Shown piece by piece: positions 46,101 to 60,144 of a stretch of 64,000 nt of DNA. The notes beneath the pieces are model-generated. The model was not told the DNA's origin. It did not search any database and worked only from the letters and a program-made list of their open reading frames with translations. Position 1 is the first letter of the stretch. Each line of letters opens with the position of its first letter. A program made the translations under genes and the position numbers. The DNA is taken from contig LS997562.1 in the NCBI GenBank assembly GCA_000469685.2, forward strand, positions 40,376,345-40,440,344, in the 5' to 3' direction. This stretch comes from Haemonchus contortus. Taxonomy: Eukaryota > Nematoda > Chromadorea > Rhabditida > Trichostrongylidae.

Positions 46101-48600
46101 TTCGACTAAACTGGAGCGATACGACCCGTTACCTCAACTATGGGCATAAAGGATCGCTGTTAGTACGAAAGTTCCAGGTAAAAACGGTTAGGTAGTAGGC
46201 TTTGCAGGACGCGAATCGCTTGCCGAGGATGATGCGCCATGCACTTCATCACAATCCAGAGATACAATCAATCGCTTTGGTACCAAATGTTTTTGGAGCA
46301 AGGATAATCTCGATCAAAGCATGCGAGGTGCGACCTGGAATCCGGTCAGCAGACCATGTATCGTCCGGCATCCGTTCAAATTCATGCATATCTCGAAGGG
46401 CAGAAGTGAGGCAACCACTTGCCACTGCCTCACCTTCGCCCTTCTCAGAATATCCAGTCATCTACGTTGTTCATCCTCAGTTGGGTTTTGATTGTGCCGT
46501 ACAGGGGCACTGAGTCGTCTTCAGCTAGTACATAATGCTGAATTTTCAGACCTATAAAGAACGTAGTGGCTGGAAGCCTTGTAGACTACTAAGACAGTCA
46601 TTGAGGACGATTGCCGGCTATGCCGAGGAACTTATTAAGGGGAAACTTCAGCACTCAAATGAATTCTGCCTACGCCAACGAGGCTTCTAGATTAAACCCA
46701 TGTGCAATAGTTTTTTCGAAATGGTATAAGCATCAAATATGAGAGCGACCATTCCCTATTGCGTGTTGCAAGAATGGAATGCACCTTCAAATGCCTCCTC
46801 AACTCTCAGTGGTTGCCAAAGCGTGGTCGGATCCATGAGGATTTGCTCAGCATTCCTTCCTTGATCCCTAGTTCTCAGCAGGCCTTCCCACTAGTAAAGT
46901 GATTGACTTGTGTCCACACTACAGTCACTGACTACCTCTCAAGTTCTGCGTCAAAAACTTAAGGCTGCACGTGGAACACTACCAGTTCCTAGACAAAACC
47001 TAAACAAATAAGAATAACTGGAACTCCAGTCCGAATCTGGTCTTGGTTCGAGAGAGCCAGTAGGCTATGAAAATGAAATTAGTTTGAGAATAAAAGTGGT
47101 GCGAAAATCTTAAGAGGGCGAAAAACATTGGGACGTCTTATCTCGAGAAAATTGATGAAGCAAACCTAGAACGACTCGAACTCGGAGGACGGCCAAAAAA
47201 CTGAATGATCGAGAGACTACGAAGGACCATTCATAAAAAGTAAAACTCATCAAGAGAAAAGCGTCTGTGGGGAATACAAAGAACAATGGAGACGACGTAC
47301 AAAAACCGCTGGCCAAGAAAAAGTGGGAAAATGAAAGAGAGAGAGTAGAACTTGTGCGGGTTGAAAATTCGAGTGCCAAGCAAATGAGGACACAATCGAG
47401 GATAGATAGATTTCCCAGTGAAGCTGTAAAAAGCTGTTCATTTGCGAAAGGAGGTCATATTTGACCATCATCGCAGCAAAGGGACTTTTAGACAGAGATA
47501 AATAATGCTCTAAGTTCGACAACACCGCCTTTTTTTAAGTTAGCCCCGCCTCCAAACGATCCCAACAAATATTATATATACAAGTACGTAGCAACGGATG
47601 TAATTCTTACAAGAAGAACCGAGGATATACGGCTATACTTGGATATGATATGGCATCAACAAACAACGAGTCACGACACAATGAACTACAAATACGAAGC
47701 CACAATCAGAGGAGTTTCAGTGACTTTTTTGGTTCTTACTTCGCCGATGGGACACTTCGAGACTTCACCTCTATATTCAAGCCCTCTTAATCACAGGAAA
47801 GCTGTGCAGGGCATGCTGAAAGCTCTGGTATCCCAGTGCATAAAATGCATAGAACTCTAGCGCTCTAGGAGGTCTTCACCACAAGAATGGGCTCCGGTAC
47901 GAGAGAAAACAATCTGTATATTCTAAATCGTCTGCATATTACTGATAGCAGTTGGTCGGTTAATTAGGATTCCCTAAATCCGAAAGTTTCTTATTGCCAT
48001 GCTTCATCGGTAGCGTCAGCGCTCACTTGATCAGCCGATTGAGATAGCATGAGAAATAGCACAGTCAAATATTGCAACACTAGTTGATTGAAGAAGATTC
48101 GAGGAGTGATTGATTAAAAAACTAGGAATTTATTTGTTTACTTACAATAATTCAAGAGAAAGGACAGTTCATCAGCCGAGTGTTTTTGAAAATGTATTAG
48201 AAATCAGAATCATGAATTTGTAGTTTCAAATTTGGACAAGAAAACAGGGAGTGGTCGATATCTACTTTGGAATAGTAAAATCAGGGAGCATAATTGAAAG
48301 GGGATTTGCTTTGGCAGAGCTCATTGGGTTGCACCTGTATGGTTCGTAAATAATCAGACATAAATGCTATATCACGCTTTTCAGCATAAGTGGTTATCAG
48401 CTGGACGGCTATTAATTCGTATTTTGAATTATATCAGAATGATTATGCCCAAGTGTTTGATTTTTGGAGAGTGGAAATCCATCGTTCACTAATAACCGAA
48501 TTTAATTAAAAAGAACTGAAAATAAAAAATATGCTACTTATTGATATAATATTGGAATCACTTAACAAAAATAAACAATTGGAAACGGAATATTAGGAAA
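40150..48600. other. Gene-free stretch
   Basis: No gene can be supported. Open frames of 60-135 codons (for example 41722-42093, 45467-46068, 46202-46513) lack matching splice sites and motifs. A diverged three-unit repeat of 'tccttaatcattccacc' lies at 43042-43102. Solo copies of GATGCGCCATGC near 43819 and 46230 probably are SINE tail remnants. Confidence 0.4.
43042..43102 (+). repeat. Short tandem repeat, about 18-bp unit
   Basis: Three imperfect units of 'tcct(t/c)aatcat(t)cc(a)cc' follow one another in a pyrimidine-rich strand. Confidence 0.65.
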
Positions 48601-48620
48601 ATAAGGAAGAAAGGGGGGGG

Positions 48621-48905
48621 GGGAGTTTGTGTAATGGCAAGTTGCACACTACAATGCAAGCATGAACTGAGTTCGAATCCCGAACCTATATTGGCCTAGC
48701 CCAAGCAAGCTTTCCAGGGTTGGTCAATTGGGCAGACAGCAAACACACCTAGAAAAATAAAAGCATCAACTCGTACATAGCCTAGCCGCAGCAAGCCTCT
48801 GTATAGGTCACATAAAGATCCAAATGTTTAGTTTGATCCTGAGTGGAAGTCGAATGCATGGCGCGCCCCAAAAACGGGATTAATACCAAGTTCACTTTAC
48901 TCTTG
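48621..48905 (+). mobile_element. tRNA-derived SINE copy
   Basis: The head follows a G run and reads GTTTGTGTAATGGCAAG. A B box GAGTTCGAATCCCG lies at 48669-48682. The body has 'ggcctagcccaagcaagc', 'aaaataaaagcatcaactcgtacat', 'gagtggaagtcgaatgcatggcgcg' and ends 'gggattaatacc'. It is a diverged but nearly complete copy in the same orientation as 33223-33518. Confidence 0.75.
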
Positions 48906-49339
48906 GTTTATCAAAGAAGAACTCAATGGAAAAAAGATATAACGGGATAACATAACATGGCCAGTTGTCAGGAACTGGTGAAATAGGTGCAACTAAACAA
49001 GTACCCTTCATGAAGGTGATCTTTATGGTAATGAAAGATCCCAACCTGCAGTTTAATCACACACTCAACCGAGTTTTCAACTCGGTAGAAATTTCAAAAG
49101 TAGCAAAAGAGGACTGAAATTTTTTGCCGTGGTCATTATAATTCAAAATTCTCAAGGCGACGGAATCAATGTGATGGTTTTAAAGTGAGTACTTGGCCTA
49201 TGCAATGCCTAGTTAAGCAGGCAATGACAAGTAGGTGCTTCATCCTTGCGGAAAATGGTGGAGCCTAAGAAGATTGGGAAGGTTGGTTGGTTTGAGCTAG
49301 CATGCGAATAGATCTAGAATCGTAGTACTTCAGAGGGAC

Positions 49340-49460
49340 CCCGGGGGATGGAATGCTGGGACGTTCTGGGCGAGCAGTGAGTGATCCGTTATTCGATCCC
49401 CGCACCATTCTCGAGGTATAGTGCGTCACTTACCACTGGACCTCGTTCGCAGTAACACTA
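49340..49460 (-). repeat. tRNA-like SINE head
   Basis: On the minus strand GAGGTCCAGTGGTAAGTGACGCAC resembles an A-box region, and GCGGGGATCGAATAACGG resembles a B box about 30 bases later. The familiar SINE body does not follow clearly, so it may be a second tRNA-derived family or a strongly diverged copy. Confidence 0.35.
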
Positions 49461-50307
49461 GTATTTGATCGAAAATAATCTCCAAGTAAACTATAGGCCC
49501 TTGTCTGGCAATCCTTTTCATTTATTAGTGGCGTAGTCCTTTTCTGCTGCAAACTGCATCTGCACTATTCGCCTGATGTTTATTTAAATAAACGTGTAGA
49601 CATATGAATAAATAGATGACCTTCAGCCAAGCAAACTCCTGTGACCTTATCTTGTCCGTTTTGCTTATTTGAACAAGCTCAAATTAGTATTCCCTCGAGG
49701 ACTGGAATGCCTGCACTTCGCTGATGAAACATCGGATCACCGGGCCATTAACAATAGCAAAATAAAAACTAAAACAGCAGGAAACACTTTGACAAATAGA
49801 AATCAGCCATTTAATCGTCCTACACATTTTCTATATAGAAAGAACTTGAACAGAAAACTAGTAGCAGTGGAACTAAGCTGTTCTCTTCAGGCTAGCCAGA
49901 CACGCTTTTTACGTATTGGCGTCTCTCTACTGCTGAGTAAACAATTAAGAGGAAAGCGGGCCAAAAAGAAAGAAGTAAAGTCTGTCAATTGAGCCAGTTG
50001 CCATGCATGATGATGGATGTCCCAACATCAGCTGAGAGCTCATCCCATAATCCAATAAATAAAAACAAATCACCACTTTGATCCTTTCGAACGAAGACTG
50101 ATATTATTTTCTAGAAACGCTGAGACGTTCGGTTGTTTAGTTGTTTTGCTTCGGGAATTTACGCTCGGTAGAAGCCCTTGGCTTTTTGCCTCTCAAAAAG
50201 ATCATTATTTCATTGATGTTAAACCTTTGTAATTGTAGTAATCAAATGAATCAAAGGATAAAAGATTGTTTGGAGTAAATAATCCCCCTTTTCGGGATGA
50301 GCTCAGC

Positions 50308-50540
50308 GTCCAACTCCTACTTAGAATCGTAGTGGCGGTTCGAATGCTTTTGTGGCTCATACAATGAACTGCGGTGGCCAGCCAATGTATAAGTCAGTGC
50401 TTTAATCCTCCCAGACGAGCCCGGTACCAACTCAACTATCCCAGAGGGATGGAAGATTAAATTATCCTATGGGAGCATCGATCCGAGATTCTATCCCGTG
50501 AGTGATAGAGCCCCACTAGCCATTATACCAACTCGGCTGA
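50308..50540 (-). mobile_element. tRNA-derived SINE copy, reverse orientation
   Basis: On the plus strand the blocks appear in reverse order: 'cttagaatcgtagtggcggttcgaatgc', 'ctgcggtggccagccaatgtataagtcagtgcttt', 'atcctcccagacgag', 'cagagggatggaag', then a decayed B box (GGGATAGAATCTCGG on the minus strand) and head. Confidence 0.7.
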
Positions 50541-50549
50541 AATAAATAA

Positions 50550-53500
50550 ACAAAGTCTTCAATTACGCTCAACCATAAGGCGACGAATACGAGAAAGCGG
50601 GTATGAATAAAACGCAATGAACAAAAGAAAATGAAAAATACTCGAAATTGGATCACATGCAAAACCAACAGACAAACGAGCGACGGCAGGTGCTTGAAGG
50701 CAGATAAAGAACTATGGAGGCGTTGATGGAAACAGAGGGAAGGAGGAGTCAGAGGCTAGACCTGAACGCATTTGGACTTTGATAGAAGAATTCGGAACGT
50801 CAATCTGGAAGCAAAGGTGAAGCTGTCCCAGCGCAAGTGAACTATGGAATCAGATCAGCTAGGTCATTGCCAAGAGGAAACCGATCTTGGATTTGTTATT
50901 ACTACACTATAAAGTGGTGTAAGACATTTTTCAAATTAAATAACATTTTTCCTTGGTTGCTGATGGTGAGAAGGAAAAGCTGTTGAGTGTTCACAGTTGG
51001 AAAACGAGTTATAGTAATGCGTAAAGGTTTGTGTCCCTGCTGTGAGCTGTTAGGTGTCAATGTTTGTTCCTGACATAGCAACTATAGGGAAACACATGAC
51101 GTCCACGGCTCACGAAAAACGCCTTAACCGCCTCCCGTCCTCCTATTTCTCTTTGGTATGGCTAGCAAACTGGATCGTCAATGCCTGTACCTGCTCTTCT
51201 GGGAACGATGCCTCATCCGGCATACTAGCGTAATATCCCATTGCTAGAATACCGCCCATACCAGGCCCTGGGTCACAAAAAAGGGTTAGACGGTTTCGTT
51301 GACTTCAGAACTCAGAAAGAATCTCCAATTTTTTCGACACTATCCCACTTGGATGGCACGAATCTTTGTCAACAAAGCTATTTGATCTCGAAAATTGTAT
51401 AATATGCTACTAAATTATAAAGGATTCCAACAAACTTTTCAGTAAAGTGAAAAATATATCAAACTACAAAAAAAATAGAAATTGACAGATCAATTAGAAA
51501 AGCGGAAATCTGTTGGCGCGTTGAAAAAAATTTTTAGAAGTTTTCAACCAGTCCGTTGAACCCAGTTGCTTTCTTTAGCTGTCACCGCACTATTGAAATG
51601 TCTATGAAAAGGCGAAAGGTAACGTACCGTAACGTACCCTCACTGCCCCGTAAGTTCGATGAGAATACTGTAGGTTCCCGATTTGGGATTGAATTCAATC
51701 AAGTTTTCATTGCAAGAGTCGAAAAAAATTTAGGCACTAGCCAATAGTCTGAATGAACGGTAAACTAGGGTAGATCACAACAAATATAAACAGTAATTAA
51801 TGAGAATTAAAGAAAAATAGTAAAATAATAATAATAGTATAATAAACATTGTACTCAGTCTGCTGATTTGAGATGCGTCCTTGAGACCAAACTGGGAAAG
51901 AAGTTGTTCTAGATTCTGAACCAACTTCCTTTTGATTGCGCCATGCAGCCTAGATTGATTCTGCTGGATGTATGCATTTAAATGGGTATCCAGCTTGTAC
52001 AATGACTTGTAGGCGACATTGTTATGCTTTCGAGCAGAAACAGGTCCAATTGCATTTAATAGACCGCTGGCTTGGATGGAAATCTGGCTTTAGCTCGGAG
52101 AAATTCGAAAAAGAGACCAGAAGCACAATGAGAATTGTCGATGGCTCTCCAGCCGTTCATTAGTTCAATTCATTCGACTCATTAAGCCCAAGTGAACGAG
52201 ACTTCAGGAAAAGTGGAATTTCTTCTTTCAATGTACGTAGGCCCTCGACCATCGACCATGTAGTGGTGTGAGGGAGGGGAGAGGGGGGATGAATTGACTC
52301 ACAACATATAGTCTCTATGATCAAGCCCTTGATTGAATGTACTTCTCAAGCGTCTCAAGTTCTACAGACCGTGCCCACAGGAGGTGGGGGAAAGGGAACG
52401 GGTGCTGGAAGGTGAAAATCATGATTTTTCTGGAGAATCAGCAGTTCCACAGAAGTTTTTGAGAAAAGTATTATAGAACGCAGACTTGCTACTGTCTTCC
52501 CATGAACTGAAGATCTCATGAGTTTTCGATCAAGAAATTGAGGTTGGAAGTCGTGAGACGCCTTAGGAACCTCATGATCAACTATCCAAAACACCTACAG
52601 GTGCAGCAGCCAACTACTTCCATTCAACTCCCTCTCCGCTTTGAGGTGTTGATGGCATGGCGCAGCCTAGAAGACTAAAACAATGGGAATATCAAATCTT
52701 ATTTGGAGCCAAACAAATGCGAATTCAGATAAAACGATTGAATAGTAAGCTAAATGCAGCTAATCTGAGACACTCTAGTCAGAAAAAAACCAGGAGTACC
52801 AATTTTTCTCAGACCACAGAAGAAAACAAATAAACAAGACAGGAATAATTATTCCAACCGGTATGAAAGCATTCAGTCTTATCCAAAAATTTTCTGATGT
52901 CGATCAAAGAAGGAAAATGGAAGTGACACTCTTCTGGAAGATAGGAAGAGTAGATAAAGATCAGTGGGAAAGCTGCCGATTTGTTTTTGCCTGTCCGCAG
53001 AACATAAATAATAAAAACCGCTCCTTGACTCCGAAACAAACTGGTTTCTTAGGACTTCGCTACGTCACCCGTGCCCGATGGCCGTGCGTACTACGGAATC
53101 AGTGCTTTTTGGGAGCGGGGCAGCTGTCCGCCGAATGGTGTTGAATGCTCCCGAGGCGCATGAACCAATTTACATGAATATCTAATAACGAATTCGCGAC
53201 GGTGTAGAGAGACTAAACGAGTTCGGCGCCATGGAGAGCAGAACGATCACTCCACATGCGCCCAGCCACCAGGCCATGAGCAACAATCACGCCAATGTCC
53301 GGGATGTTTCTTGCAATATTGAATGAAACAAGCATTTTTTGAAGATCTGATTAGCCATGGTCAATCGTAGAGATGGTTCGTTCACGGAACCCTACACTAG
53401 AAGCCACGCTTCCACATAATCTGCTCAAAAAAGTCCAGCTTATGCTAGGAAATCCCGCTCCAACAAAGAGAGGCAACCACCAATTTGGATAGTCTTCCTA

Positions 53501-56500
53501 ACAAGCGAATTTCCAGATATCCGGGAAAAAGCTCTGACTACCACTGTTCCTCGCCATAACTCTGTGTAAAGCCTAAAAAGGATCAATTCCAATACCCTTC
53601 CCTTTCGCTCCAGCCCCTTCCGCTATGAAATCCGAGGGTTCCAGGCCTGATTAACGTGTATTTAGGAGGATAACTAGAAAAAATTTATGGAATGTTTACA
53701 TTGCTTATCTATTTCTCTTTGCCAGATGCGCCACGCTTCCAATGTCTTTCGAGATCTCAACGATTCTCCTATCTTCGGCCAATACAAGCGATTATGGAAG
53801 ACCGATCAAACCAACAATGTGTGGGAGTTCCTATGCTCTCAGACGGAACACACTGATGGCGTAACATGCGGCTCTTACTCCCAGCTTTGTGGCCTCTGAA
53901 GAAAAGGAATGAGGCGAACCGTTGGGCCATGAACTTGATAAACTCTTCTGAACTGCATTATGTTCACGTTTCCACTGTTTTCTAGAGACCTTGGTTCTGG
54001 ATTTCTCGATACCTGAAAGCTTTGCTGTTTGAAATGGGCTCTTCATAGCACTCCCTTATGGTTAATAGTTTGCAGATGGATAGCAAAATAGGCTGACAAA
54101 CCAGCCAACAGGCCATCAACAAACCAACCATGACACTACCTACCGACTCTGTTAGATTAATGCTGTAAGAAGTTATTGAAAGAGCCAATTATTCATTGAG
54201 ATTATTGAAACGACCGGTCTTCTGAACTGGCCAAAACTAGAACGGCCCTAGATAATCAGATTTGGCGAATGTAAAGAAAACAAGCAATAAACATCGACGT
54301 AAAATAACGAAATGGCCCATAACATTGACCTGAGAATTGCCATGGATTAAGCCCTGAATGGGACAAAGTGGGCCGATGAGGAATCAAACCGTAGTAAACC
54401 GCACGGCCGCGGAAACCGAACCGACCCGAGTGGAAAACTCTAGAGAACTCAACGAACCGCTTAACCGGACTTTGATTTTGTAAGATTTCTCATTTTCGGT
54501 CAAAACGACGACTAGACGATATGGGACATCAATTTTTATGCGACGACGATAAAGTAAAGCCGTCTTGACTTTCTTTACGAACGTATATCCAAAATGGAGT
54601 CATTTTGAGTGGGAAAAACACCACCTGAAGATCGACATAAACCCAGACTGAATACCGGCTTTGACCGAATTAGGCTTCAACCCGTCCAATATAGGAAATT
54701 TGGTTCCATGCTCGTCTGAAATGATAAATTCACTGACTTCTATACCAGTACATATACACCCCCGCAAGGCAATGTGCAGTCCGCATAAACAGAACATCGT
54801 CGGGATTGTTCTGATTGGAAATCAGAATAAGCCCGGGAGCATGAGCACAGCCCAAATTGGAGTGATCAAAGCCGACGAAAGCTTTTCTTTACACTTTAAG
54901 TCATTGATATTCAGTGCCAAGTATGTAACGCCATTTACCTTGGATCAAATCGTGGATGGGCACTAATTCGGACAAGGGAGCCTTCCATTCTTTCAGAATC
55001 GATTCATTGGGAATAGACGGAGGATAGATACACTGAGCTGTACATCCGATGATCTCTAGCAAGCTATTGTATAGTGCATTTTGAGTGGAATACCAATGCG
55101 TAGGCACATCCTTAAACGAGATCGGTGAACACTTCATCCGTTGAACTGACAGATACGTTGTTTCCTCTCATCCTGCTTCTGGACTGTCTAACTGTTCCCT
55201 GTATACTACTTTACCTGAACAAGATCGAAAGTGTACCCTAATGACCTATCAATCACATCGTCCACGTATCTTCCTTCTATTAAAACCCGAAATGCTCCCA
55301 AATGAGAGCGAATGAGAGATCCACTGAGTAACCAGTAACAAATGGTACCTTTACCGCATACAGACCATGAATGATGTAGCATATTAAGAGCTACCAAGCC
55401 CTTCCAAATGAATATTTCATCACCCAGTAGTTGATTCGATAATCATTTATAATAAATTTTTAGAGCCATTAGTTGAAGTACCCTAGACCCTGTTGTAGTC
55501 GCAGAGCAACACTGATTCTTATGAACTGACGTCGATCATTTCGAAGTCGTTTCTCAGGACTTTACAATGCCTTCATAACTTCTCGAAGACTAGTTCGTCG
55601 ATGATCAATTTTTGAGCAAACTAGTCATTTATTCCGTTCGAATCTGATCGAAGGAGGAAACCTACACACACCTTTGTGGCACCTTTGTCTAGTGCTTTGC
55701 AAATAGTCAAGAGGTCATCGACTGCAACGCATAGTACTCCAGCTGAGCTCGACTCCTCCCCACTAGCATTTCGACACTTCACCGAACAATTTTCGAACTT
55801 TAACCGCTTGTCGCTACGTAATCTCAGCGAGCCCCCGCATTACTCTGGTAAAAAACACCATCTGATCTATCACTCTTCTTGCCTTCTCTCAGAGTTTGCT
55901 ACCAAGACATCCGTCAGACATATTCTTTAGCTTCAGCTTTTATTTTTCAGTTACTTTCAAGTAATACTATTCACTAGAAAGCAGTGATGAATGTCTGGCA
56001 AATAATGCTGCTGATTCATGGTGCGCATAGGGGTCGTGTTCACCCTGGGCGGAGTTTAATCCACGTGTGGTCCATGGGTCCATATGGTGCAGTTTAGTTA
56101 AAATACGTCCCTCTACGAAAAAACCTTCCTGGAGATAGAAAAAGCTTTGAGTTGGAGATCGATGGGTCCTCAGACAATCAAAAAGAAGCTAGATATGCAC
56201 TCAACTAGCCCTAAGAAAGTCGACCACTGGCAAGTAGCGCCACGATGGCTGATATAGGGATCGAACGGATCATACTCTCTTTACCTCTACCATTCTTTTC
56301 ATCGCCTGAAAGTCGATATGGATCCATCCATTTGCTTCATGCAGCGTACTGTATCAGTAAATAAATGAATGAATTAATAAATAAATTCAGGCTATCGTAC
56401 AAATATGGATGGGAACCAAATGCATGGCGCGTACCAGGGAGGATTTGTCTTTTTTAGCGCTTTCTTATTTTTGTTATCCATCATAATGGGATGAAATGTA

Positions 56501-58480
56501 GTCGAAAAGGAGTAGAAAAGCAACTGGTAAATGCCTCATAAAAACATATTTCACGAATTTCTCGAATCAACCTTAGCCCAACTGATAATCTCTCTAAACT
56601 ATATACCTAATCAATATGATTTTTCAGCAAATAGGATTTGACATAGGAGTTTTTTCTCTTTCATGGAAGTGAAACAAGTCTTCATGATCCAGTGGATTTT
56701 CTATAGAAGAAAATCCCGTCCAGTCGTGAAGGGCCTCATTTATAAACCGAAATTCCTTAATAAAGGCACAAAACTAGTTTTTGACTGATTCTTTTAGTTT
56801 TTCGTCATTGCTACACCACTTTCCATATTATTTTCATTTTTTTCAACTACATTAAGTAACTCGTTCCATTCTTTTGACCCAGGCATCTTCAAAAACGTAA
56901 AAGAGTTCGTTCAACTATGAGATGAGCGAAGGCCCTCCATTGCCTTCAGAGAACTGCTCTCAATACCCGCCCAGCGGAAGAATTCAGAAGAAAGCAATCT
57001 GGAGAGTGCTTCCAAAGACGCAACGTATGTTCTGCGCAAAATCGCGTTGCACAAAGCTGCGTGAGGGCGTGAAGTCACTTTTCACTGACCTCTACTATAC
57101 ATTACAACTAAGTAGAAACAATCCCTTTCTTGAGCTTATATTTTTCAACTTTTCTCCTAGCTTCACCAAGCATTCCACACCAAGCCATTACCTTACTCAG
57201 AGTCGAAAAGATATCAAAAAAGCAGTGACTCTAGGCACCCGTGGAATCCGAACCGTCTTGAGCCAAAGGTCTTTCCTTGCTGAGTCGGTTGGCTCCAAAG
57301 TCCCTTGAAAGCGTAAAAATGCCCGCTTGCTTAGAATAGCTTCTGTCCAAAATGCTGTGGACTACTGTAACGACGGATTCCTAACCCAATTATCATTTCG
57401 CAGTGAATTAAGAGCCACTGAAGCTTTTAAAAGTACAAAAACGCCGTCTTGCTTATTAACTGTTGCCTTTCTAACTATAGCCCATTGTTCCGAAACAATC
57501 TCAGGCCAATCATCACCCATTGGTACCTAATCCCCAGCAAAATCGTTTGGGAAGACAAAAATAATGGCTTGCACATTGACTAGTGTTTTTCGGATTTTGC
57601 AAGACTTTCTGACACTTTGTAACAAGAAATCGAAAAGGCCTCTATGCCCGAGAAATTATAATATCTTCATAACGTATTAGGCGAAAACATTTTCTATGGC
57701 CAGTACAAGCCGTTTGAATAAGGTCTGAACTGGATGATTTCTTTGTTTTTGGGATGAAACTTTTTTCAAAAACGTGAAGGAAATCGATTTGGTATATATG
57801 AACACCCTCTGGAACCAGTCTTTATATAAACCACTGTCCTCATACCCCCAGTTCCCACTCATTGTCTTCATAGCTTCACAAAAAGAAATAGCCGATTTTA
57901 TCAAGGTTCGGTATGATCTCTGAGCTCTTCATGCGGTTTGTGCTCCCCTGTCATCCTTCCACCTATGCCGAGTCTGATCGCTGGAAGCCTGAGCTTTCGT
58001 GATAGGATGGTTTCACCACACTTCTCAACGTTGTATATAACCCACAATCCAGAGGTGGATATCAATTTTGCCCTAAAATCGAGCAGCCTGAACCACTGTA
58101 TAAGTCGCACCATTAGAGAACAATTTTTTGGTCAAATCACTTTGACAAATGCTCTTCCTTACCATTGAATTCCCAATGTATCAAAAATACAGCCAGCCTG
58201 GTGATCGGATATTCCTCAAGTCCATAGAATCTCAGTATTCAAGGATGATTTATCAACAAATGCCATTAGTATTGTATGTCAATGACTGGATTCAACTTCT
58301 TCGTGACCTATTTACTGGAAAGAGAAAAAAACCGCTTAAATAGTTAGGTTCCAACTGAGGCAACATCCTAAAAATAACTCGTCCATTGGAACCACCGAAA
58401 CACAGATCCAGAAACAGATTAGAATCCTTGAATTCAAAAATCACTCATATCTAGAAGGATAAAGTCTCTTAGCGCAAATC
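50550..58480. other. Mostly non-coding stretch, no recognised gene
   Basis: No gene is supported. On the minus strand 55213-55397 and 54961-55137 look exon-like, the first with a CAG|GTAAAG and the second with a CAA G|GTAAAT boundary, but the first ends in phase 0 and the second needs phase 1, so they do not join in frame. A 103-codon minus-strand frame at about 51775-52089 is helical-looking but within chance expectation. A SINE-like head near 56235-56270 (GGGATCGAAC) and tail near 56420 (AAATGCATGGCGCG) may be one broken copy. Confidence 0.35.
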
Positions 58481-58493
58481 AATTTCGTTTTCA

Positions 58494-58742
58494 GGATGCG
58501 CCCTGCATTCATCTTATCTTCAGAGCGGTAGTGACGCATTGAATGCGTATGTGGTCTACAGAATGGCATGCGGTGGCTACCCGATGTACAAGTCAGTGCT
58601 TTTATCCTCCAGACAAGTCTGGTACTGATTAATCGACAGGGGTGGTGGGTCCGGTTGGCCAAGAAGAACATCAATTCCAGATGCGGTCCCCGGACTATGA
58701 GTGTGTGATACACGCCACTTGCCACTCCGCCAAATCCGCCCT
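58494..58742 (-). mobile_element. tRNA-derived SINE copy, reverse orientation
   Basis: From left to right the plus strand shows the tail block GGATGCGCCCTGCATTC, 'gcggtagtgacgcattgaatgcgtatgtgg', 'cggtggctacccgatgtacaagtcagtgcttttatcctcc', and finally the head, which on the minus strand reads GGCGGAGTGGCAAGTGGCG. The B box region is diverged. Confidence 0.75.
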
Positions 58743-59667
58743 TTATACTGATACTATATATTATTTTAATATCCTATGCAGTATGACAAAATAGTTGACT
58801 TAATAATGTACTAAACTGATCGAAAGTAAGTAAAAATTCTGTTGAGACCACATGAAATCCGCTCGATATTTTATAGTATCATTTATCATAGAAAAAACGC
58901 AATGACTTCATTTTTGTGATGAAAAAATGAATCGACCCCTTTAATTTTGGGAAACTGAGCTGATTAATGTTTCTGCAGCATGAGAAAAATTGATTACAAT
59001 TTTGTACCAGCAGCATTGCCCTAATAACAGCATCCTATTTATCTCTAGCTATGTTTGATTAAATTCTCAAATGAATTTTGCTGTCTATCGCTATCGCTAT
59101 TGACGGAATGGAAAGCTCTTCTTTAAGACCGGGTCAGTTTCTTAGCAGTACCATTATGTGTCGTAACTTACACTACAGCTCTATGGCCTAGCACTATAGA
59201 AAGGAATGATAATTAAGTATAACAATCCTTAATATAACGTTAATATCCAAAAGAACTTAGCAATTACCATCAATCAGATCATCCTGCTGCCAGTCCTTAA
59301 CTTGGATTACACTTGAAAAGCAGATTTCAGGAATCTATTACATATGAATTTTTAATTTTAGCATTTCCATTCAACAGTATATATTTTAGAGGATAGATGA
59401 ATCTCCGGCTTTCATTTCTCCGAAGATAATTACAGTACTTTGCCCTTCTTTAGGTTACGGTATTCTACCTTTTCCTTTGCCATCACAGTTAATTATTTTT
59501 GAAAATTTATATTGTTTTTTATCTTACTCTCTATTTTTGACACCATGCTGAACTGTCATTGAAGATATAAGCATAACATACAAATTGAAAAACTCGATAC
59601 TTGTAAAAACCAGCTCTGCAATGATTAAATGGAGACAGAGGATAAAGGGGTCATAAGCCTTTGGGCG

Positions 59668-59860
59668 TTGATTAGTCCCATCTGGAGGATACGCCCCTGC
59701 ATTCGACTCCCATTCAGAATCGTAGGGGCTGTTTGAATGCCTGTGGCTTATTACTATGATTTGCTGTGGCCAGCCAGTGCACGAGTGAAGCTTCTACGCT
59801 CCCAAACTACCAAAAACCGACCTCAGAGGGATAAAAGGCTTGCCCTGAACAAGCGGATAA
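59668..59860 (-). mobile_element. SINE copy, truncated, reverse orientation
   Basis: It contains the distal blocks ('ggatacgcccctgcattcgactcccattcagaatcgtagggg', 'gctgtggccagccagtgcacgag', 'cctcagagggataaaaggc') but lacks the tRNA-like head. It lies directly next to a second copy in the same orientation. Confidence 0.7.
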
Positions 59861-59887
59861 CAATCAAGGATGAAGTTTTTGGCTCAA

Positions 59888-60142
59888 ATCAATCCCGTAT
59901 AAAGGACACGCCCTCGCATTCGACTTCCATTCAAAATCATAGAGGCAGTTTGAATGCGTATGCGGCCTATACGATGAATTGCAGTGGCTAGCCGATGTAC
60001 AAATCAGTGCTTTTATCCTCCCAGACGGTACCAATTAACCGATCCCGGAGGGAAGTCAATTCGGGTGGCTCAGGCGGATATCAATCCAAAATTCGAAGCT
60101 GTGACCATGCGTGTGGTATAGTGCGCCTTTTACCACCCACCC
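59888..60142 (-). mobile_element. SINE copy, nearly complete, reverse orientation
   Basis: The order of blocks is the same as in the neighbour at 59668 and continues through 'aaatcagtgcttttatcctcccagacgg' and 'cggagggaag' to the tRNA-like head, which on the minus strand begins GGTGGTAAAAGGCGCACTAT. The two adjacent copies suggest insertion of one next to the other or a local duplication. Confidence 0.75.
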
Positions 60143-60144
60143 TA

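Noticed and set aside
55206..55397. YVDD in a minus-strand frame, as in reverse transcriptases
   Set aside because: The residue before YVDD is Arg, the hydrophobic setting of the reverse-transcriptase motif is absent, and no other such motif lies nearby.
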